From positions 62,001 to 126,000 of the forward strand of contig NZ_VTOM01000001.1 of the NCBI RefSeq assembly GCF_009765365.1: a stretch of 64,000 bases of DNA. The letters are read 5' to 3'. Within the stretch, counting starts at the first letter, position 1; each line of letters starts with the position of its first letter. The notes under the pieces were generated by a model that saw nothing but the letters and a program-made list of their open reading frames with translations, searched no databases and was not told where the DNA came from. Below are positions 25,381 to 35,873 of the stretch, piece after piece. The position numbers and the translations under genes are program-made. This DNA comes from Antarcticirhabdus aurantiaca. Its GTDB lineage: Bacteria > Pseudomonadota > Alphaproteobacteria > Rhizobiales > Rhizobiaceae.

Positions 25381-28023
25381 ATGTCGACCCGCAATCTCGA
25401 CGCTCTGTTCCAGCCCAAGGCGATCGCGCTCATCGGCGCGAGCAACCGGCCGGGCTCGGTCGGCGAGGTGCTGGCCCGCAATCTCTTCGGTGCCGGCTTC
25501 GAAGGGCCGGTCATGCCGGTCAACCCGCACGAGACGGCGATCCGCTCGGCGGTGAACTTCCGCTCCGTCGCCGATTTGCCGCTGACGCCCGACCTCGCGG
25601 TGATCGCGACGCCGGCGCCGAGCGTGCCCGGCATCGTCGACGAGCTCGGCCGACGCGGCTGCCGCGCGGCCGTCGTGATCTCGGCCGGCTTCGACGAGGG
25701 CACGCTGCGCCGCGACCTCCTGGAAGCGGCGCGCCCGCACCTCCTGCGCATCGTCGGGCCGAACTGCATCGGCTTCCTGTCGCCGGTCGCGCGCATCAAT
25801 GCGAGCTTCGTGCATCTCACCCCGAAACCGGGGGACCTCGCCTTCGTCACGCAGTCCGGCGCGGTCGCGAGCGCTGTGCTCGACTGGGCCGACGTGCGCG
25901 AGATCGGCTTCTCCCACGTCGTCTCGATCGGCGACACGAGCGACGTCGACGTCGGCGATCTCCTCGACCACCTCGCGCTCGACCCGAAGACGCGGGCGAT
26001 CCTCCTCTACGTCGAGGCGATCGGCGACGCCCGAAAGTTCATGACCGCCGCGCGCATCGCCGCGCGCGCCAAGCCCGTCATCGTCATCAAGGCGGGGCGC
26101 GGGGACGCGGCCTCCGACGCCGTCCACGACGCCGCCTTCCGCCGCGCCGGCATGCTGCGGGTGGAAACGCTGCGCGAGCTCTTCGAGGCAGTCGGGACGC
26201 TCGCGAGCGGGCTTCGCCCCAAGGGCGACCGGCTGGCGATCCTCACCAACGGGGAGGGCGCCGGGATCCTCGCCGCCGACGCGCTGGCGGGCCTCGGCGG
26301 CCGCCTCGCCGAGCTCAGCGCCCAGACGCGCGAGCGCCTTGCCGGCATCCTGCCCGCCCACGGCTCGGCCGCCAATCCCGTCGACACGTTGCGCGACGCC
26401 TCGGCCGAGCTCTACGGCGAGGCGGTCGCGGCCCTCCTCGCCGATCCGAACCAGGACGCCGTCCTGGTGCTGCATTGCCCGCAGGCGATCGTCGCCGGCC
26501 GCGCCGCGGCCGAGGCGAGCCTCGCCGCCGCCGCGGCGCGGCCGGCGCAGGGGCGCTCGCCGCTCCTGACCTGCTGGCTCGGCGAGCGCGACGCGCGGGA
26601 CGCCCGGCGGCTCTTCGCCCGGGAGGGCGTGCCGACCTATCAGACGCCGGACGAGTCGGTGCGCGCCTTCATGCAGCTCGTCGACTACCGCCGGAACCAG
26701 GACCTCCTGATCGAAACGCCGCCCGCCGTGTCCCCCGGCCGCCGCGAGCCGCAAACGGCGGCGCGCCTCGTGTCCGCGGCGGTGGAAGGAGAGGGACGCG
26801 TCCTCGCCGAGCCGGAGGCCATGGCGCTGCTGGCCGCCTACGGCATCCCCGTGGTGGAGACGCGCATCGCCGCCTCGCCCGCCGAGGCCGCGCTGATCGC
26901 GAGCGAGATCGGCTTTCCCGTGGCGCTGAAGATCCTGTCGCGCGACATCGCGCCCAAGTCCGACGTCGGCGGCGTGCGCCTGGAGCTCGACACGTCCGAC
27001 ATGGTGGCGGAGGCCGCCGACCACATGCTGAAGCTCGTCTCGGAGCGCCGGCCCGGCGCGCGCATCGAGGGCTTCACCGTGCAGCGCATGATCCGCCGCC
27101 CGCGCGCCCGGTCCCTGTCCGCCGGCGTCAAGATCGACCCGGTCTTCGGCCCGGTGGTGCGTCTCGGCGGGGGCGATGGCGCCGCGCCGGCCGACGAGGC
27201 GGTGGGCCTGCCGCCGCTCAATCGCATCCTCGCCGAGGACATGATCGCGCGCACCCGCGCGGCACATGCCGCCGACGGGCGGGGCGAGCGAGCGGCGAAG
27301 GAGCGCGCGGCGCTCGCCGACGTCCTCGTCACCCTCTCGCAGATGATCGCGGACTTCGACGAGATCGGCGCGATCGACATCGATCCGCTTCTCGTCGACG
27401 AAACGGGCGTCGTGGCTCTCGACGCGCGGATCGCGGTCGCCCCGGCGAGCGGAAGCCGGCGCGCCCGCTTCGCCATCCAGCCCTATCCCGGCGAACTCGA
27501 GCGCGACGTTCGCTCGCGCGCCGGCACGGCCTTCCGCCTGCGCCCGATCCGCCCGGAAGACGAGGGCGCGGTTATCGCGATGATCGAGGCCTCGGATCCC
27601 GACGACATCCGCCTGCGCTTCTTCCGGGCGATCCGGAAGGTCGGCCACGCCTTCGCCGCGCGCCTCACCCAGATCGACTATGCCCGCGAGATGGCCTTCG
27701 TCGCCGAGCCGGACGCATCGGGCGACGGGGAGCCGCCGGGCACGATCCTCGGCGTCGCCCGCCTCATCATGGATCCGAACGAGGAGGTCGCCGAGTTCGG
27801 GATCATGGTGCGTTCCGACCAGAAGGGGCGCGGCCTCGGCTCGATCCTGATGAACGCCATCCTCGACTACGGCCGCCAGCGCGGCCTTCGCCAGGTCTAC
27901 GGCGAGGTCCTGGCGCAGAACACGACCATGCTCGCCATGGCGGGCGACCTCGGCTTCCGCCGCGAGATGCATCCGGAGGATCCGGGCCTCCGGCGCGTCG
28001 TGATCGATCTCTCGAAGTCCTAG
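25381..28023 (+). CDS. Protein lysine acetyltransferase, Pat/Pka-type (NDP-acetyl-CoA synthetase-like plus GNAT)
   Basis: An 880-residue multidomain protein. The order is a CoA-binding Rossmann domain (about 10-130), succinyl-CoA ligase-like domains (about 150-460), an ATP-grasp domain (about 475-690) and a C-terminal GNAT domain (about 720-875) with the acetyl-CoA motif SDQKGRGLGSILMNAIL. This is the layout of Salmonella Pat, which acetylates lysines such as that of acetyl-CoA synthetase. In true acyl-CoA synthetases a catalytic His lies in the segment after KSGRS. Here KAGRGDAASDAVHDAAFRRAG lacks that His-containing stretch, so ligase activity is unlikely and the ligase region is probably a CoA sensor. 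The stop overlaps the convergent antiporter gene by four bases. Confidence 0.88.
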   Translation: MSTRNLDALFQPKAIALIGASNRPGSVGEVLARNLFGAGFEGPVMPVNPHETAIRSAVNFRSVADLPLTPDLAVIATPAPSVPGIVDELGRRGCRAAVVISAGFDEGTLRRDLLEAARPHLLRIVGPNCIGFLSPVARINASFVHLTPKPGDLAFVTQSGAVASAVLDWADVREIGFSHVVSIGDTSDVDVGDLLDHLALDPKTRAILLYVEAIGDARKFMTAARIAARAKPVIVIKAGRGDAASDAVHDAAFRRAGMLRVETLRELFEAVGTLASGLRPKGDRLAILTNGEGAGILAADALAGLGGRLAELSAQTRERLAGILPAHGSAANPVDTLRDASAELYGEAVAALLADPNQDAVLVLHCPQAIVAGRAAAEASLAAAAARPAQGRSPLLTCWLGERDARDARRLFAREGVPTYQTPDESVRAFMQLVDYRRNQDLLIETPPAVSPGRREPQTAARLVSAAVEGEGRVLAEPEAMALLAAYGIPVVETRIAASPAEAALIASEIGFPVALKILSRDIAPKSDVGGVRLELDTSDMVAEAADHMLKLVSERRPGARIEGFTVQRMIRRPRARSLSAGVKIDPVFGPVVRLGGGDGAAPADEAVGLPPLNRILAEDMIARTRAAHAADGRGERAAKERAALADVLVTLSQMIADFDEIGAIDIDPLLVDETGVVALDARIAVAPASGSRRARFAIQPYPGELERDVRSRAGTAFRLRPIRPEDEGAVIAMIEASDPDDIRLRFFRAIRKVGHAFAARLTQIDYAREMAFVAEPDASGDGEPPGTILGVARLIMDPNEEVAEFGIMVRSDQKGRGLGSILMNAILDYGRQRGLRQVYGEVLAQNTTMLAMAGDLGFRREMHPEDPGLRRVVIDLSKS

Positions 28024-29654
28024 CCGCCGTAGCGGGTCTCCAGGAGGTCCAGCTCGCGGATCAGCTTGCGGGCGGTTTCCGAGCCGAGCTCGCCCCGGCG
28101 CACCATGCCGAACAGCGCGGCGCGCTCGGCCTTGAGCGCGGCGAGCCGCATCTCCGCCTCGATCCGCTCGCCGAGGCGCGCCTCCGCGTCGGCCTCGCCG
28201 TCGCCGCCGTGGCTGCGCCGCTCGATGCGGCGGCGGTAGAGATCGCCGGTGCGCGAGGCGGCCGCGTCCAGAAGTCCGGCCCGGCGCGCTTCCTCGCCGC
28301 TTTCGCGCTGGAACGCCTCGATCGCGGAGAGCGCGGCCCTCGCGGCGGCGATGCGGGCGGTGTCCTCTTCGGCCGCGCGGGCGGTTTCGGGCGGCAGTCG
28401 CAGGCCTTTCAGGAAGACCGGAAGCGCGATCGACGCGGCGAGGAGCGACAGGATGATGACGCCCATGGCGATGAAGATGGCGAGCTCGCGCGCCGGAAAC
28501 GGCGAGCCGTCCGGCAGCGCCAGCGGCAGCGTCAGAACGCCCGCCAGCGTCACCGCGCCGCGAACGCCCGACAGCGACATGGCCGCCACGATGCGCCAGC
28601 CCGGCGAAACGTGGCGCGAGCGCCGGCGCAGCAGCGTCAGCTCCAGCGACACGAACACCCAGACGAAGCGCAGGCCCGCGAGCCCGGCCGTGATCAGGAC
28701 GACGTAGACGGCGAGCCACCAGGGCTCCTGCTCGCCGACGGCGCGCACGGTTTCGGCCGCGCTCGACAGGATGAAGGGCAGTTGTTCGCCGAGCAGCACG
28801 AAGATGATGCCGTTAAGCGTGTACTGGATGGCGTTCCAGACATTGGTTCGGCTGACGCGGGTCTGCGCCATGACCAGCCCGCGCGCTTCGGCGCGGCTCA
28901 TGCCGATGCCCGCCGAAACGGCGGCGAGGATCCCCGAGCAGCCGAGATGCTCGGCAAGGAGATAGGCGCCGAACGGGATGAGGAGGGTGATCAGGATCTG
29001 CGAGCTGCTGTCCTCGCCGAAGCGGTCCGAGATCCAGTCCTTGGTCCGGGTGACGGCGAGCGTCAGGAGGAAGCCGACCGCCAAGCCCCCGAGCGCCAGC
29101 CAGACGAAGCTGAGCGAGGCCTCCGCCAGCGAGAAGCCGCCGGTCATGGCCGCGGCGACGGCGAAGCGGAAGCAGACGAGGCCGGACGCGTCGTTGAGGA
29201 GCGATTCGCCCTCGATGATGTGCAGCATGCGCCGGGGGATGGGCGTGCGCTGGGCGATGGCCGAGACGGCGATCGGGTCGGTCGGCGAGAGGATCGCGGC
29301 GAGCGCGAAGGCGACGGCGAGCGGCACCGCCGGGATCAGCCAGTGGATGAAGAAGCCCATGCCGACGACGGTGAAGACCACGAGCCCGAGCGCCAGCTCC
29401 ATGATCGTCGTCCAGTCCCTCAGCATCTCGTCGCGCGGGATGCGCCAGCCGTCGAGGAACAGGAGCGGCGGCAGGAACAGGACGAAGAACAGCTCGGGAT
29501 CCAGGAGGACCCGCAGCTCGACGAACAGCCCGAGCAGGCCGCCGACCGCGATCTGGACGAGCGGACGCGGCACCGCGACGGGCAGGATCCGCGCCAGGAT
29601 CCCGCTCGCGACGACCGCGAGCAGCAGGACGAGGGCGGTGGTCACGGCTTCCAC
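28020..29654 (-). CDS. Na+/H+ antiporter (CPA1 family)
   Basis: A 544-residue cation/proton antiporter of the NhaP/CPA1 class with 12 or so membrane helices in the first 400 residues. The exchange-site regions are intact: ILSPTDPIAVSA and GESLLNDASGLVC, with the paired Asn-Asp. A charged cytoplasmic tail of about 130 residues, rich in Arg and Glu and probably coiled, follows. It would expel Na+ or K+ in exchange for protons. The start is probably GTG at 29654. No regulatory gene is linked. Confidence 0.9.
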   Translation of the reverse strand: MEAVTTALVLLLAVVASGILARILPVAVPRPLVQIAVGGLLGLFVELRVLLDPELFFVLFLPPLLFLDGWRIPRDEMLRDWTTIMELALGLVVFTVVGMGFFIHWLIPAVPLAVAFALAAILSPTDPIAVSAIAQRTPIPRRMLHIIEGESLLNDASGLVCFRFAVAAAMTGGFSLAEASLSFVWLALGGLAVGFLLTLAVTRTKDWISDRFGEDSSSQILITLLIPFGAYLLAEHLGCSGILAAVSAGIGMSRAEARGLVMAQTRVSRTNVWNAIQYTLNGIIFVLLGEQLPFILSSAAETVRAVGEQEPWWLAVYVVLITAGLAGLRFVWVFVSLELTLLRRRSRHVSPGWRIVAAMSLSGVRGAVTLAGVLTLPLALPDGSPFPARELAIFIAMGVIILSLLAASIALPVFLKGLRLPPETARAAEEDTARIAAARAALSAIEAFQRESGEEARRAGLLDAAASRTGDLYRRRIERRSHGGDGEADAEARLGERIEAEMRLAALKAERAALFGMVRRGELGSETARKLIRELDLLETRYGG

Positions 29655-29736
29655 GTCGCGGCTCTCCCTTTCGTGCGGCGAAATCCCTACTGCCGCAGCC
29701 GCGCCGAGGCTTCAACGGCGACGATGCGTCGCCGCG

Positions 29737-30966
29737 CTATCGGCCGATCGCCGTTTGGAGCGAGCCGCCGAGGCTGCGGCCGGCACGATCGAGGTTGCTG
29801 CCGAGCCGCTGGCGGGACTCGCCGCTGACGAGGGCGCCCGGCAGCTCGATCGCCGCGCCGACGGCGGAGCCGAGGCCTTGCGTGGTTCCCACGACCGTCG
29901 CGTTGATCGCGTCGGCGAGGCCGAGCCGACCGTCGGACAGGCCGTCGCCCGCGATCAGGCGATTGCCGATTGCCTGGACCACGGCGGGGCTCTGGGCGAA
30001 GGTGGTGTGGTTCAGCGGGTCTCCGGTGCGGATGCCGCTGATGTCGACCACGACGATGCCGCGCCGGGCCATTTCCGCCCTCAGATCCGGGCGCGACAGG
30101 TTGATCGAGCCGAGGCGCTGCGAGCCGCCGGCGAGCCGCCGCGACACGAGAAGCGCCTGGTCGTCCTGCGCGGCGAAGATGGTGATGCGATCCTGCGCCG
30201 GGCCGAGGGCGTCGAGCTGGGTGCGGAAGACGCCGAGGTCGATGTCGGGCGCGGCGAGCACGATGTTGGCGAGCTTCGGGGGAAGGCGTCCCTGGCGGAT
30301 GGCGAGCTGGCGCACCGCCTCCATGGCCAGCCAGCCGCCCATGGAATGCGCCATCAGCGTGATCTCGCCGACGTCCGGGCTGGCCGCGGCCCCGGCGATC
30401 ACGGCTTCCAGGCTGTCGCGCGAATAGTTGGCGCTGTCGCGGTCGTAGAGGTAGTCGAAGACCGAGCCGCCCGAGGGCCAGGTGAAGAGGATCGGCGCGG
30501 CATCGGCGCCGCTGTCCTGGCTGATCTGGGCGAGGCGGAAGACCGCCTCCTCGTAGCTCGAATTGAAGCCGTGGACGAAGATGAGGATGCGCCGCTTGGG
30601 ACGGGCGACCCGCTTGTACCAGGCGCGCGCGCCGGCCGGATCGAGCGGTTCGACCTTGAGGGCCACGAACTGGCGGGCGGGATCGGGCGCGCCGGGGGAG
30701 GGATAGGCGATGTCGCCCGGCTTGCGGAACCGGGCCGGCGGAATGGACACGACGATGTTCTCGAGCGACAGCCCACGCCCGCGCTCGGGACCGAACACGA
30801 CGCCCGACACGTTCGAGGGCGCGCGGGTCGTGGCGACCAGCATGTCGACGCGCTGGGCGCCGGGAACCGTTTGAGCGACAGGCGTCAGGGTCGCGTAGGG
30901 GCGCGACGCGCAGCCCGCGATGAGCAGCATCAGGAGCGCGAGGAACCGGATCGGCGGCGTGGGCAC
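29737..30966 (-). CDS. Lipoprotein alpha/beta hydrolase (DUF900 family)
   Basis: A 409-residue protein with a lipoprotein signal; the lipobox LIAGC places Cys19 as the lipidated residue. The body is an alpha/beta hydrolase of the DUF900 type, with the oxyanion loop VHGFNSSYEEAVFR near residue 130 and the nucleophile motif AHSMGGW. A catalytic Asp and His follow in the C-terminal third. Such proteins are putative esterases or lipases facing the periplasm. The N-terminal portion (PYATLTPVAQTVPGA) is Pro- and Ala-rich. The ATG at 30966 was used. The substrate is unknown. Confidence 0.84.
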   Translation of the reverse strand: MPTPPIRFLALLMLLIAGCASRPYATLTPVAQTVPGAQRVDMLVATTRAPSNVSGVVFGPERGRGLSLENIVVSIPPARFRKPGDIAYPSPGAPDPARQFVALKVEPLDPAGARAWYKRVARPKRRILIFVHGFNSSYEEAVFRLAQISQDSGADAAPILFTWPSGGSVFDYLYDRDSANYSRDSLEAVIAGAAASPDVGEITLMAHSMGGWLAMEAVRQLAIRQGRLPPKLANIVLAAPDIDLGVFRTQLDALGPAQDRITIFAAQDDQALLVSRRLAGGSQRLGSINLSRPDLRAEMARRGIVVVDISGIRTGDPLNHTTFAQSPAVVQAIGNRLIAGDGLSDGRLGLADAINATVVGTTQGLGSAVGAAIELPGALVSGESRQRLGSNLDRAGRSLGGSLQTAIGR

Positions 30967-31089
30967 TCAGTCCTCGGCCAAGCGTGATCGTCATGCGAGT
31001 GCTAGCAGCCGCGCGCGCAACCGGCCATGACCGGCAGGCATCCCGGCGACGCCCGCCCTCCGCCTGTCGCGCGCGCGCCACACTCTACC

Positions 31090-32349
31090 TCAGGCGACCT
31101 GGCGCTCGTCGGCCGGCCCTTCGCGCGCGAAACTCTCGTCGAGGCTCGCAAGGGCATGGGCGGTGCCGGCCTCGAAGACGAGGGCGTCGACGTCCGCGAC
31201 GTGGCCGAAGGGGACGGCGGCACCCTGACCGGCGACCGCGCTTTGCGTGATCCCCCGGCGGATCGCCGGCTCCAGGAGGTCCATGGCGTGCGCGCCCGAG
31301 CCGGTGAACACGATCGGCAGCGGGTCGATCAGCGTGAAGAGCCGGCCGAGCCCGTAGCCGATGGCGAGGCCCGCCTGCGCGAAGGCGTCGCGCTCCGGCC
31401 CGTCGCGCTCGCGCGCCGCGCCCGCCAGCACCCGCATCTCCGCGTCGGTTACGCGCCGCGCCGGCACCGCGTCGACAGGTCCCCCGAGCGCGCGGCGCTG
31501 GATCGCGTAGTCGCCGGCATAGGCCTCGACGCAGCCGCGATTGCCGCAGCGGCAAAGGGCTCCGTCCGGGCGGTGGTTGAGGTGGCCGAACTCGACCGCC
31601 GAGGACAGGGGGCCGCCGAAGGTCTGGCCGCCGAGGCGCAGGCCCATGCCGACGCCGAAGCCGATGAAGAGGGTCGCGAAGTCGCCCGTGCCCAGATCGA
31701 GCCCGCCCCGATCCGGCCGCCAGCGGAAGGCCTCCGGCATCAAGGAGCAGTCGTTGCAGATCTCGACCTCCGTGCCGGTGAGGGCCTGGATCATCCCGGC
31801 GATGTCGAGGTCGCGGCGCTTGAGGGCCGGGGACCAGAGGATGCGCCGGTGACCGGCATCGGTCATGCCCTGCACCGCCACGACCATGCGCGAGGGTTTG
31901 GGCGTTTCGCCCGAAAGGCCGGACGCGGCCTCCTCGGTCAGGCTCGCCAGGATCGAGGCGATCTCGCTCGCGTCGAGGTCGGCAACCGGGCGCTCGGCCG
32001 CGGCGGTGGCGAGCGGCCGGCCGGCATAATCGGCGAGCTGCACGAAGAGGCCGCCGACCGCGAGCTTGGCCGCGGCGACCGTGGCCGCGCTTCCCGCCAC
32101 CCGCAGCGTTTTTTCCGGACGGCCGCGGCGGGCGCTTCGCCCGTCCTCCTCGACCTCCTCGAAGATGCCGCTCCGGATGAGGTCGGTCGCGATGGCCGAG
32201 GCCGACGATACCGACAGGCCGGTCGCCTGGGCCGTGGCGCGCCGCGTCGACGAATCCGCACGACGCAGATGATCGATCACCACGCGGCGATTGTGCGCGC
32301 GCACGGCTTCCGCGTCGGTCTTGGCGAAGAGACCTTTCACGTTCCGCAT
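31090..32349 (-). CDS. ROK-family transcriptional regulator
   Basis: A 419-residue regulator made of an N-terminal winged helix (about 20-80: [38 protein letters not shown]) and a ROK sugar-kinase-fold domain. The ROK zinc motif is present as [12 protein letters not shown]. It is divergent from a xylose-type ABC operon, so it most likely represses that operon and detects its sugar or a phosphorylated form. ROK proteins are either repressors (XylR, NagC, Mlc) or kinases; the helix-turn-helix points to a regulator. The ATG at 32349 was chosen ([21 protein letters not shown]). Confidence 0.9.
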   Translation of the reverse strand: MRNVKGLFAKTDAEAVRAHNRRVVIDHLRRADSSTRRATAQATGLSVSSASAIATDLIRSGIFEEVEEDGRSARRGRPEKTLRVAGSAATVAAAKLAVGGLFVQLADYAGRPLATAAAERPVADLDASEIASILASLTEEAASGLSGETPKPSRMVVAVQGMTDAGHRRILWSPALKRRDLDIAGMIQALTGTEVEICNDCSLMPEAFRWRPDRGGLDLGTGDFATLFIGFGVGMGLRLGGQTFGGPLSSAVEFGHLNHRPDGALCRCGNRGCVEAYAGDYAIQRRALGGPVDAVPARRVTDAEMRVLAGAARERDGPERDAFAQAGLAIGYGLGRLFTLIDPLPIVFTGSGAHAMDLLEPAIRRGITQSAVAGQGAAVPFGHVADVDALVFEAGTAHALASLDESFAREGPADERQVA

Positions 32350-32424
32350 CCTCCCTCGGCCAGCCCGGATTGTTTCCGATTCGTTTGCCGGCTTGCAAGC
32401 CCCCCTCGGCTCGGCGCGATCACG

Positions 32425-32482
32425 TTGACACGGATCGAATTGTCTGTCAGCCTTTTTTCCGAGACTTGGAAAAAGTCTCGGA
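32425..32482. promoter_or_regulatory. Operator/promoter region of the xylose-type operon
   Basis: Between the ROK gene and the binding-protein gene, a TTGACA at 32425-32430 resembles a -35 element. It belongs to a spaced inverted pair TGACA (32426-32430) and TGTCA (32445-32449). Farther on lies a perfect 10-bp inverted repeat, TCCGAGACTT and AAGTCTCGGA with a 5-base gap (32458-32482), followed by a G/C-rich leader. The repeats are directly seen; which one the ROK protein binds is inferred. Confidence 0.5.
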
Positions 32483-32546
32483 GCCCGCGGGAGGAACGCT
32501 TCGGCTCCGGAAGGATCGGCGCGGGGGCGCGCCAGGGAGGACATCG

Positions 32547-33596
32547 ATGAAGACCTTGAAGCTCGCGCTTGCCGGCGCGGTGTTTTCGCTCGGCCTGTCG
32601 GCCATCGGCCCGGCCTTCGCTCAGGACGCGCTGACCGTCGGCGTGTCGTGGTCGAACTTCCAGGAAGAGCGCTGGAAGACCGACGAGGCCGCCATCAAGG
32701 CGGCGCTCGAAGCGGCCGGCGCCACCTACATCTCGGCCGACGCCCAGTCCTCGGCCGCCAAGCAGCTGACCGACGTCGAGTCGCTGATCAGCCAGGGCGC
32801 CGACGCGCTGATCATCCTGGCGCAGGACTCCTCGGCCATCGGCCCGGCGGTCGAGAGCGCCGTGTCGAACGGCATCCCGGTGGTCGGCTACGACCGCCTG
32901 ATCGAGAACCAGGACGCCTTCTACATCACCTTCGACAACAAGGAGGTCGGCCGCATCCAGGCCCGCGAGGTCCAGAAGGCTAAGCCCGAGGGCAACTACG
33001 CCTTCATCAAGGGCTCCGCCGCCGACCCAAACGCCGACTTCCTGTTCTCCGGCCAGATGGAGGTCCTGAAGGAGGCGATCGACGCGGGGCGGATCAAGAA
33101 CGTCGGCGAGGCCTATACGGACGGCTGGCTGCCCGCCAACGCCCAGGCCAACATGGAGCAGATCCTCACCGCCAACGACAACAAGGTCGACGCGGTGGTC
33201 GCCTCCAACGACGGCACGGCCGGCGGCGCCATCGCTGCGCTCGACGCGCAAGGCCTCGCCGGCTCGGTTCCGGTCTCCGGCCAGGACGCCGACTTCGCGG
33301 CGCTGAACCGCATCGCGCGCGGCCAGCAGACCGTGTCGGTCTGGAAGGACTCGCGCGAGCTCGGTAAGCGTGCGGCCGAGATCGCGCTCGAGCTCGCCGG
33401 CGGCAAGGCGATGAACGAGGTCACGGGCGTCACCACCTTCAACGGCGGTCCGAACAAGGTCGAGATGCAATCGATCTTCCTCACCCCCGTCGCGATCACC
33501 AAGGACAACCTCCAGACCATCATCGACGCCGGCTGGGTGACGAAGGACGTGGTCTGCCAGGGCGTCACGGCCGGCTCCGTGCCCGCCTGCTCCTGA
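32547..33596 (+). CDS. xylF: Sugar ABC transporter periplasmic binding protein (D-xylose type)
   Basis: A 349-residue periplasmic binding protein with a signal peptide of about 24 residues ending in AFAQ. The sequence follows the xylose-binding (XylF) pattern: [26 protein letters not shown], then [22 protein letters not shown] and [11 protein letters not shown]. Mature length agrees with the family. It is the first gene of an operon with permease and ATPase genes and has an excellent ribosome binding site (GGGAGG). A strong hairpin directly after its stop may keep expression of the downstream genes lower. Xylose is the best substrate guess. Confidence 0.88.
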   Translation: MKTLKLALAGAVFSLGLSAIGPAFAQDALTVGVSWSNFQEERWKTDEAAIKAALEAAGATYISADAQSSAAKQLTDVESLISQGADALIILAQDSSAIGPAVESAVSNGIPVVGYDRLIENQDAFYITFDNKEVGRIQAREVQKAKPEGNYAFIKGSAADPNADFLFSGQMEVLKEAIDAGRIKNVGEAYTDGWLPANAQANMEQILTANDNKVDAVVASNDGTAGGAIAALDAQGLAGSVPVSGQDADFAALNRIARGQQTVSVWKDSRELGKRAAEIALELAGGKAMNEVTGVTTFNGGPNKVEMQSIFLTPVAITKDNLQTIIDAGWVTKDVVCQGVTAGSVPACS

Positions 33597-33610
33597 CCGC
33601 CTGGAAAAAA

Positions 33611-33642
33611 CCGGAGCCGGCCCGCGCATGGGCCGGCTCCGG
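33611..33642 (+). terminator. Intra-operon hairpin after the sugar-binding-protein gene
   Basis: A perfect 13-bp stem (CCGGAGCCGGCCC / GGGCCGGCTCCGG, 33611-33623 and 33630-33642) with a 6-base loop sits 14 bases after the binding-protein stop. The bases after it include only a short T run (33647-33649), so it is not a full Rho-independent terminator. Such hairpins between the binding protein and permease genes act as partial terminators or stabilise the 3' end of the first message, so that binding protein exceeds membrane components. Confidence 0.7.
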
Positions 33643-33711
33643 CTCCTTTGAACGTTCTAGCAAGGCACGGGTGCCACGTGGACAAGTGGCGGTCGGGCGC
33701 GGGAGGCGAGG

Positions 33712-35025
33712 ATGAGCCAGGCATTGGAGCCGGCCCGGCCGGCAGCGGCGCGCGGCGCCGGGGAGGGCGGGCTCAAGGGGCTCGTGCGGGCGACCGAGAT
33801 CGACACGCGCATGCTGGGCATGGTCGGCGCGCTGCTCGTGATCTGGCTCGTCTTCCACGTCGCTTCCGGCGGCGTGTTCCTCACGCCCCGCAACCTTTGG
33901 AACCTCACCGTCCAGACCGCCTCGATCTCGGTGATGGCGACGGGCATGGTGCTCGTCATCGTCACGCGCAACATCGACCTGTCGGTCGGGTCGATCCTCG
34001 GCTTCTCCGGCATGGTCATGGCGGTGATGCAGACGGCGGTCCTGCCGAACCTCCTCGGCTTCGGCAGCCCCGTCCTCTGGATCGCCGCGCTTCTGGCGGG
34101 CCTTGCCGTCGGCGTCGCGATCGGCGGGCTCCAGGGCTACGTCATCGCCTATCTCGGCGTGCCCTCGTTCATCGTCACGCTCGGCGGACTTCTTGTCTGG
34201 CGCGGCGCCGCCTGGTGGGTGACGCAGGGCCGCACCGTCGCCCCGCTCGACGACACCTTCCGGCTGCTCGGCGGCGGCGCGGACGGGGCGCTCGGCTCCT
34301 TCTGGACCTGGGTGCTCGCGGGCCTCGCCTGCCTCGCCTTCGCGGCCGGCCTTCTTTCCCAGCGCCGCCGGCGCCTGCGCTACGGCTTCCCGCTGCGCCC
34401 GGTCTGGGCGGAGACGCTGATCGGCCTCGTGGTCTTCGGGGCGATCCTGGGCGCTGCCGCGATCCTCAACGCCTATGAATGGCCGGCCGCGATCACGCGC
34501 CGCTATGCCGAGGCGAACGACATCGCGATTCCCGAGGGTGGCCTGCGGATCGGCTACGGCGTCGCCGTGCCCGTGCTCGTCGCGATCCTCGTCGGCATCG
34601 TCATGACCTTCGTCGCCAAGCGCACCCGCTTCGGCCGCTACGTCTTCGCCATCGGCGGCAATCCGGAGGCCGCCGAACTCGCGGGCATCAACACCCGGCT
34701 GGTGCTGACCAAGGTCTTCATGGTCATGGGCGGTCTCGCCGCGCTCGGCGCCGCGATCTCCACCGCCCGCCTCAACGCCGCGACCAACGCGCTCGGCACG
34801 CTGGACGAGCTCTACGTCATCGCCGCCGCCGTGATCGGCGGCACCTCGCTCGCGGGGGGCGCCGGCACCATCGTCGGCGCCATGATCGGCGCGCTGGTCA
34901 TGCAGTCGCTGCAGTCGGGCATGGTGCTCCTGGGCATCGACTCGCCCATGCAGTCGATCGTGGTCGGCATCGTTCTCGTCATCGCCGTGTGGATCGACAC
35001 CGTGTATCGCCGGAGGGCCGCGTGA
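33712..35025 (+). CDS. xylH: Sugar ABC transporter permease (XylH type)
   Basis: A 437-residue inner-membrane permease of the BPD_transp_2/RbsC family. About ten hydrophobic segments are visible. The family signature regions [18 protein letters not shown] and [26 protein letters not shown] are present. The length, with a basic loop at about residues 220-240, matches XylH better than RbsC. It forms a homodimeric channel powered by the downstream ATPase. The stop overlaps the ATPase start by four bases (GTGA). Confidence 0.88.
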   Translation: MSQALEPARPAAARGAGEGGLKGLVRATEIDTRMLGMVGALLVIWLVFHVASGGVFLTPRNLWNLTVQTASISVMATGMVLVIVTRNIDLSVGSILGFSGMVMAVMQTAVLPNLLGFGSPVLWIAALLAGLAVGVAIGGLQGYVIAYLGVPSFIVTLGGLLVWRGAAWWVTQGRTVAPLDDTFRLLGGGADGALGSFWTWVLAGLACLAFAAGLLSQRRRRLRYGFPLRPVWAETLIGLVVFGAILGAAAILNAYEWPAAITRRYAEANDIAIPEGGLRIGYGVAVPVLVAILVGIVMTFVAKRTRFGRYVFAIGGNPEAAELAGINTRLVLTKVFMVMGGLAALGAAISTARLNAATNALGTLDELYVIAAAVIGGTSLAGGAGTIVGAMIGALVMQSLQSGMVLLGIDSPMQSIVVGIVLVIAVWIDTVYRRRAA

Positions 35026-35858
35026 GCACCACCTTGGACGCCATCGCCGACCACGGGCGCGGCTTCTCGGACGCGATCGACCGGTCGGGCCCGCCGCTCG
35101 TCGACATGCGCGACATCTCGATCTCCTTCGGCGGCATCCACGCCGTGGAGAAGGCGAGCGTGAACCTGTGGCCCGGCGAGGTCGTCGCGCTCCTCGGACA
35201 CAACGGCGCGGGAAAGTCGACGCTGATCAAGATCCTGTCCGGCGCCTACAAGCGCGATTCCGGCGAGATCTTCGTGCGCGGCGAGCCGGCGCGCATCGAC
35301 AATCCGCGCGACGCCAAGGCCGCCGGCATCGAGACGATCTACCAGACCCTGGCGCTCGCCGACAACGTGGACGCGGCAGCCAACCTCTTCCTCGGCCGCG
35401 AGATCCTGACGCCCTTCGGGACGCTCGACGACGCGGCCATGGAGGCCGAGGCGCGCAAGGTGATGGGCCGCCTCAACCCGAACTTCCGCCGCTTCAAGGA
35501 GCCGGTGAAGGCCCTGTCGGGCGGCCAGCGCCAGTCGGTGGCGATCGCGAGAGCGATCCTCTTCGACGCCAAGATCCTGATCATGGATGAGCCGACCGCC
35601 GCGCTCGGGCCCCAGGAGACCCGGCAGGTCGGCGACCTCGTCAAGGAGCTGAAGCGCGAGGGGATCGGCATCTTCCTGATCAGCCACGACATCCACGACG
35701 TCTTCGACCTCGCCGACCGGGTGATCGTCATGAAGAACGGGCAGGTCGTCGGCGAGGCGCTGACGAGCGACGTCACCAAGGACGAGGTGCTCGGCATGAT
35801 CATCCTCGGCAAGTGCCCGCCCGGCGCCAAGCCCGGATCGGGCGCCGCGCGGGCCTGA
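35022..35858 (+). CDS. Sugar ABC transporter ATP-binding protein, single-domain
   Basis: A 278-residue ATPase with one nucleotide-binding domain. Walker A is GHNGAGKST near residue 58, the signature [14 protein letters not shown], and Walker [10 protein letters not shown]. XylG and RbsA of the same transporter class normally carry two fused ATPase domains (about 500 residues). This copy is the short single-domain form, as in FrcA of rhizobia, and would have to homodimerise. The start is the GTG at 35022, which overlaps the permease stop. A longer upstream ORF is a shadow frame within the permease gene. Confidence 0.88.
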   Translation: MSTTLDAIADHGRGFSDAIDRSGPPLVDMRDISISFGGIHAVEKASVNLWPGEVVALLGHNGAGKSTLIKILSGAYKRDSGEIFVRGEPARIDNPRDAKAAGIETIYQTLALADNVDAAANLFLGREILTPFGTLDDAAMEAEARKVMGRLNPNFRRFKEPVKALSGGQRQSVAIARAILFDAKILIMDEPTAALGPQETRQVGDLVKELKREGIGIFLISHDIHDVFDLADRVIVMKNGQVVGEALTSDVTKDEVLGMIILGKCPPGAKPGSGAARA

Positions 35859-35873
35859 GGGGGCGGCCGCCCG

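Noticed and set aside
24778-28719. 1313-codon minus-strand frame
   Set aside because: Antisense shadow of the acetyltransferase and RidA genes.
26475-29828. 1117-codon plus-strand frame
   Set aside because: It spans the acetyltransferase and antiporter genes in wrong frames and has low-complexity Arg/Asp composition.
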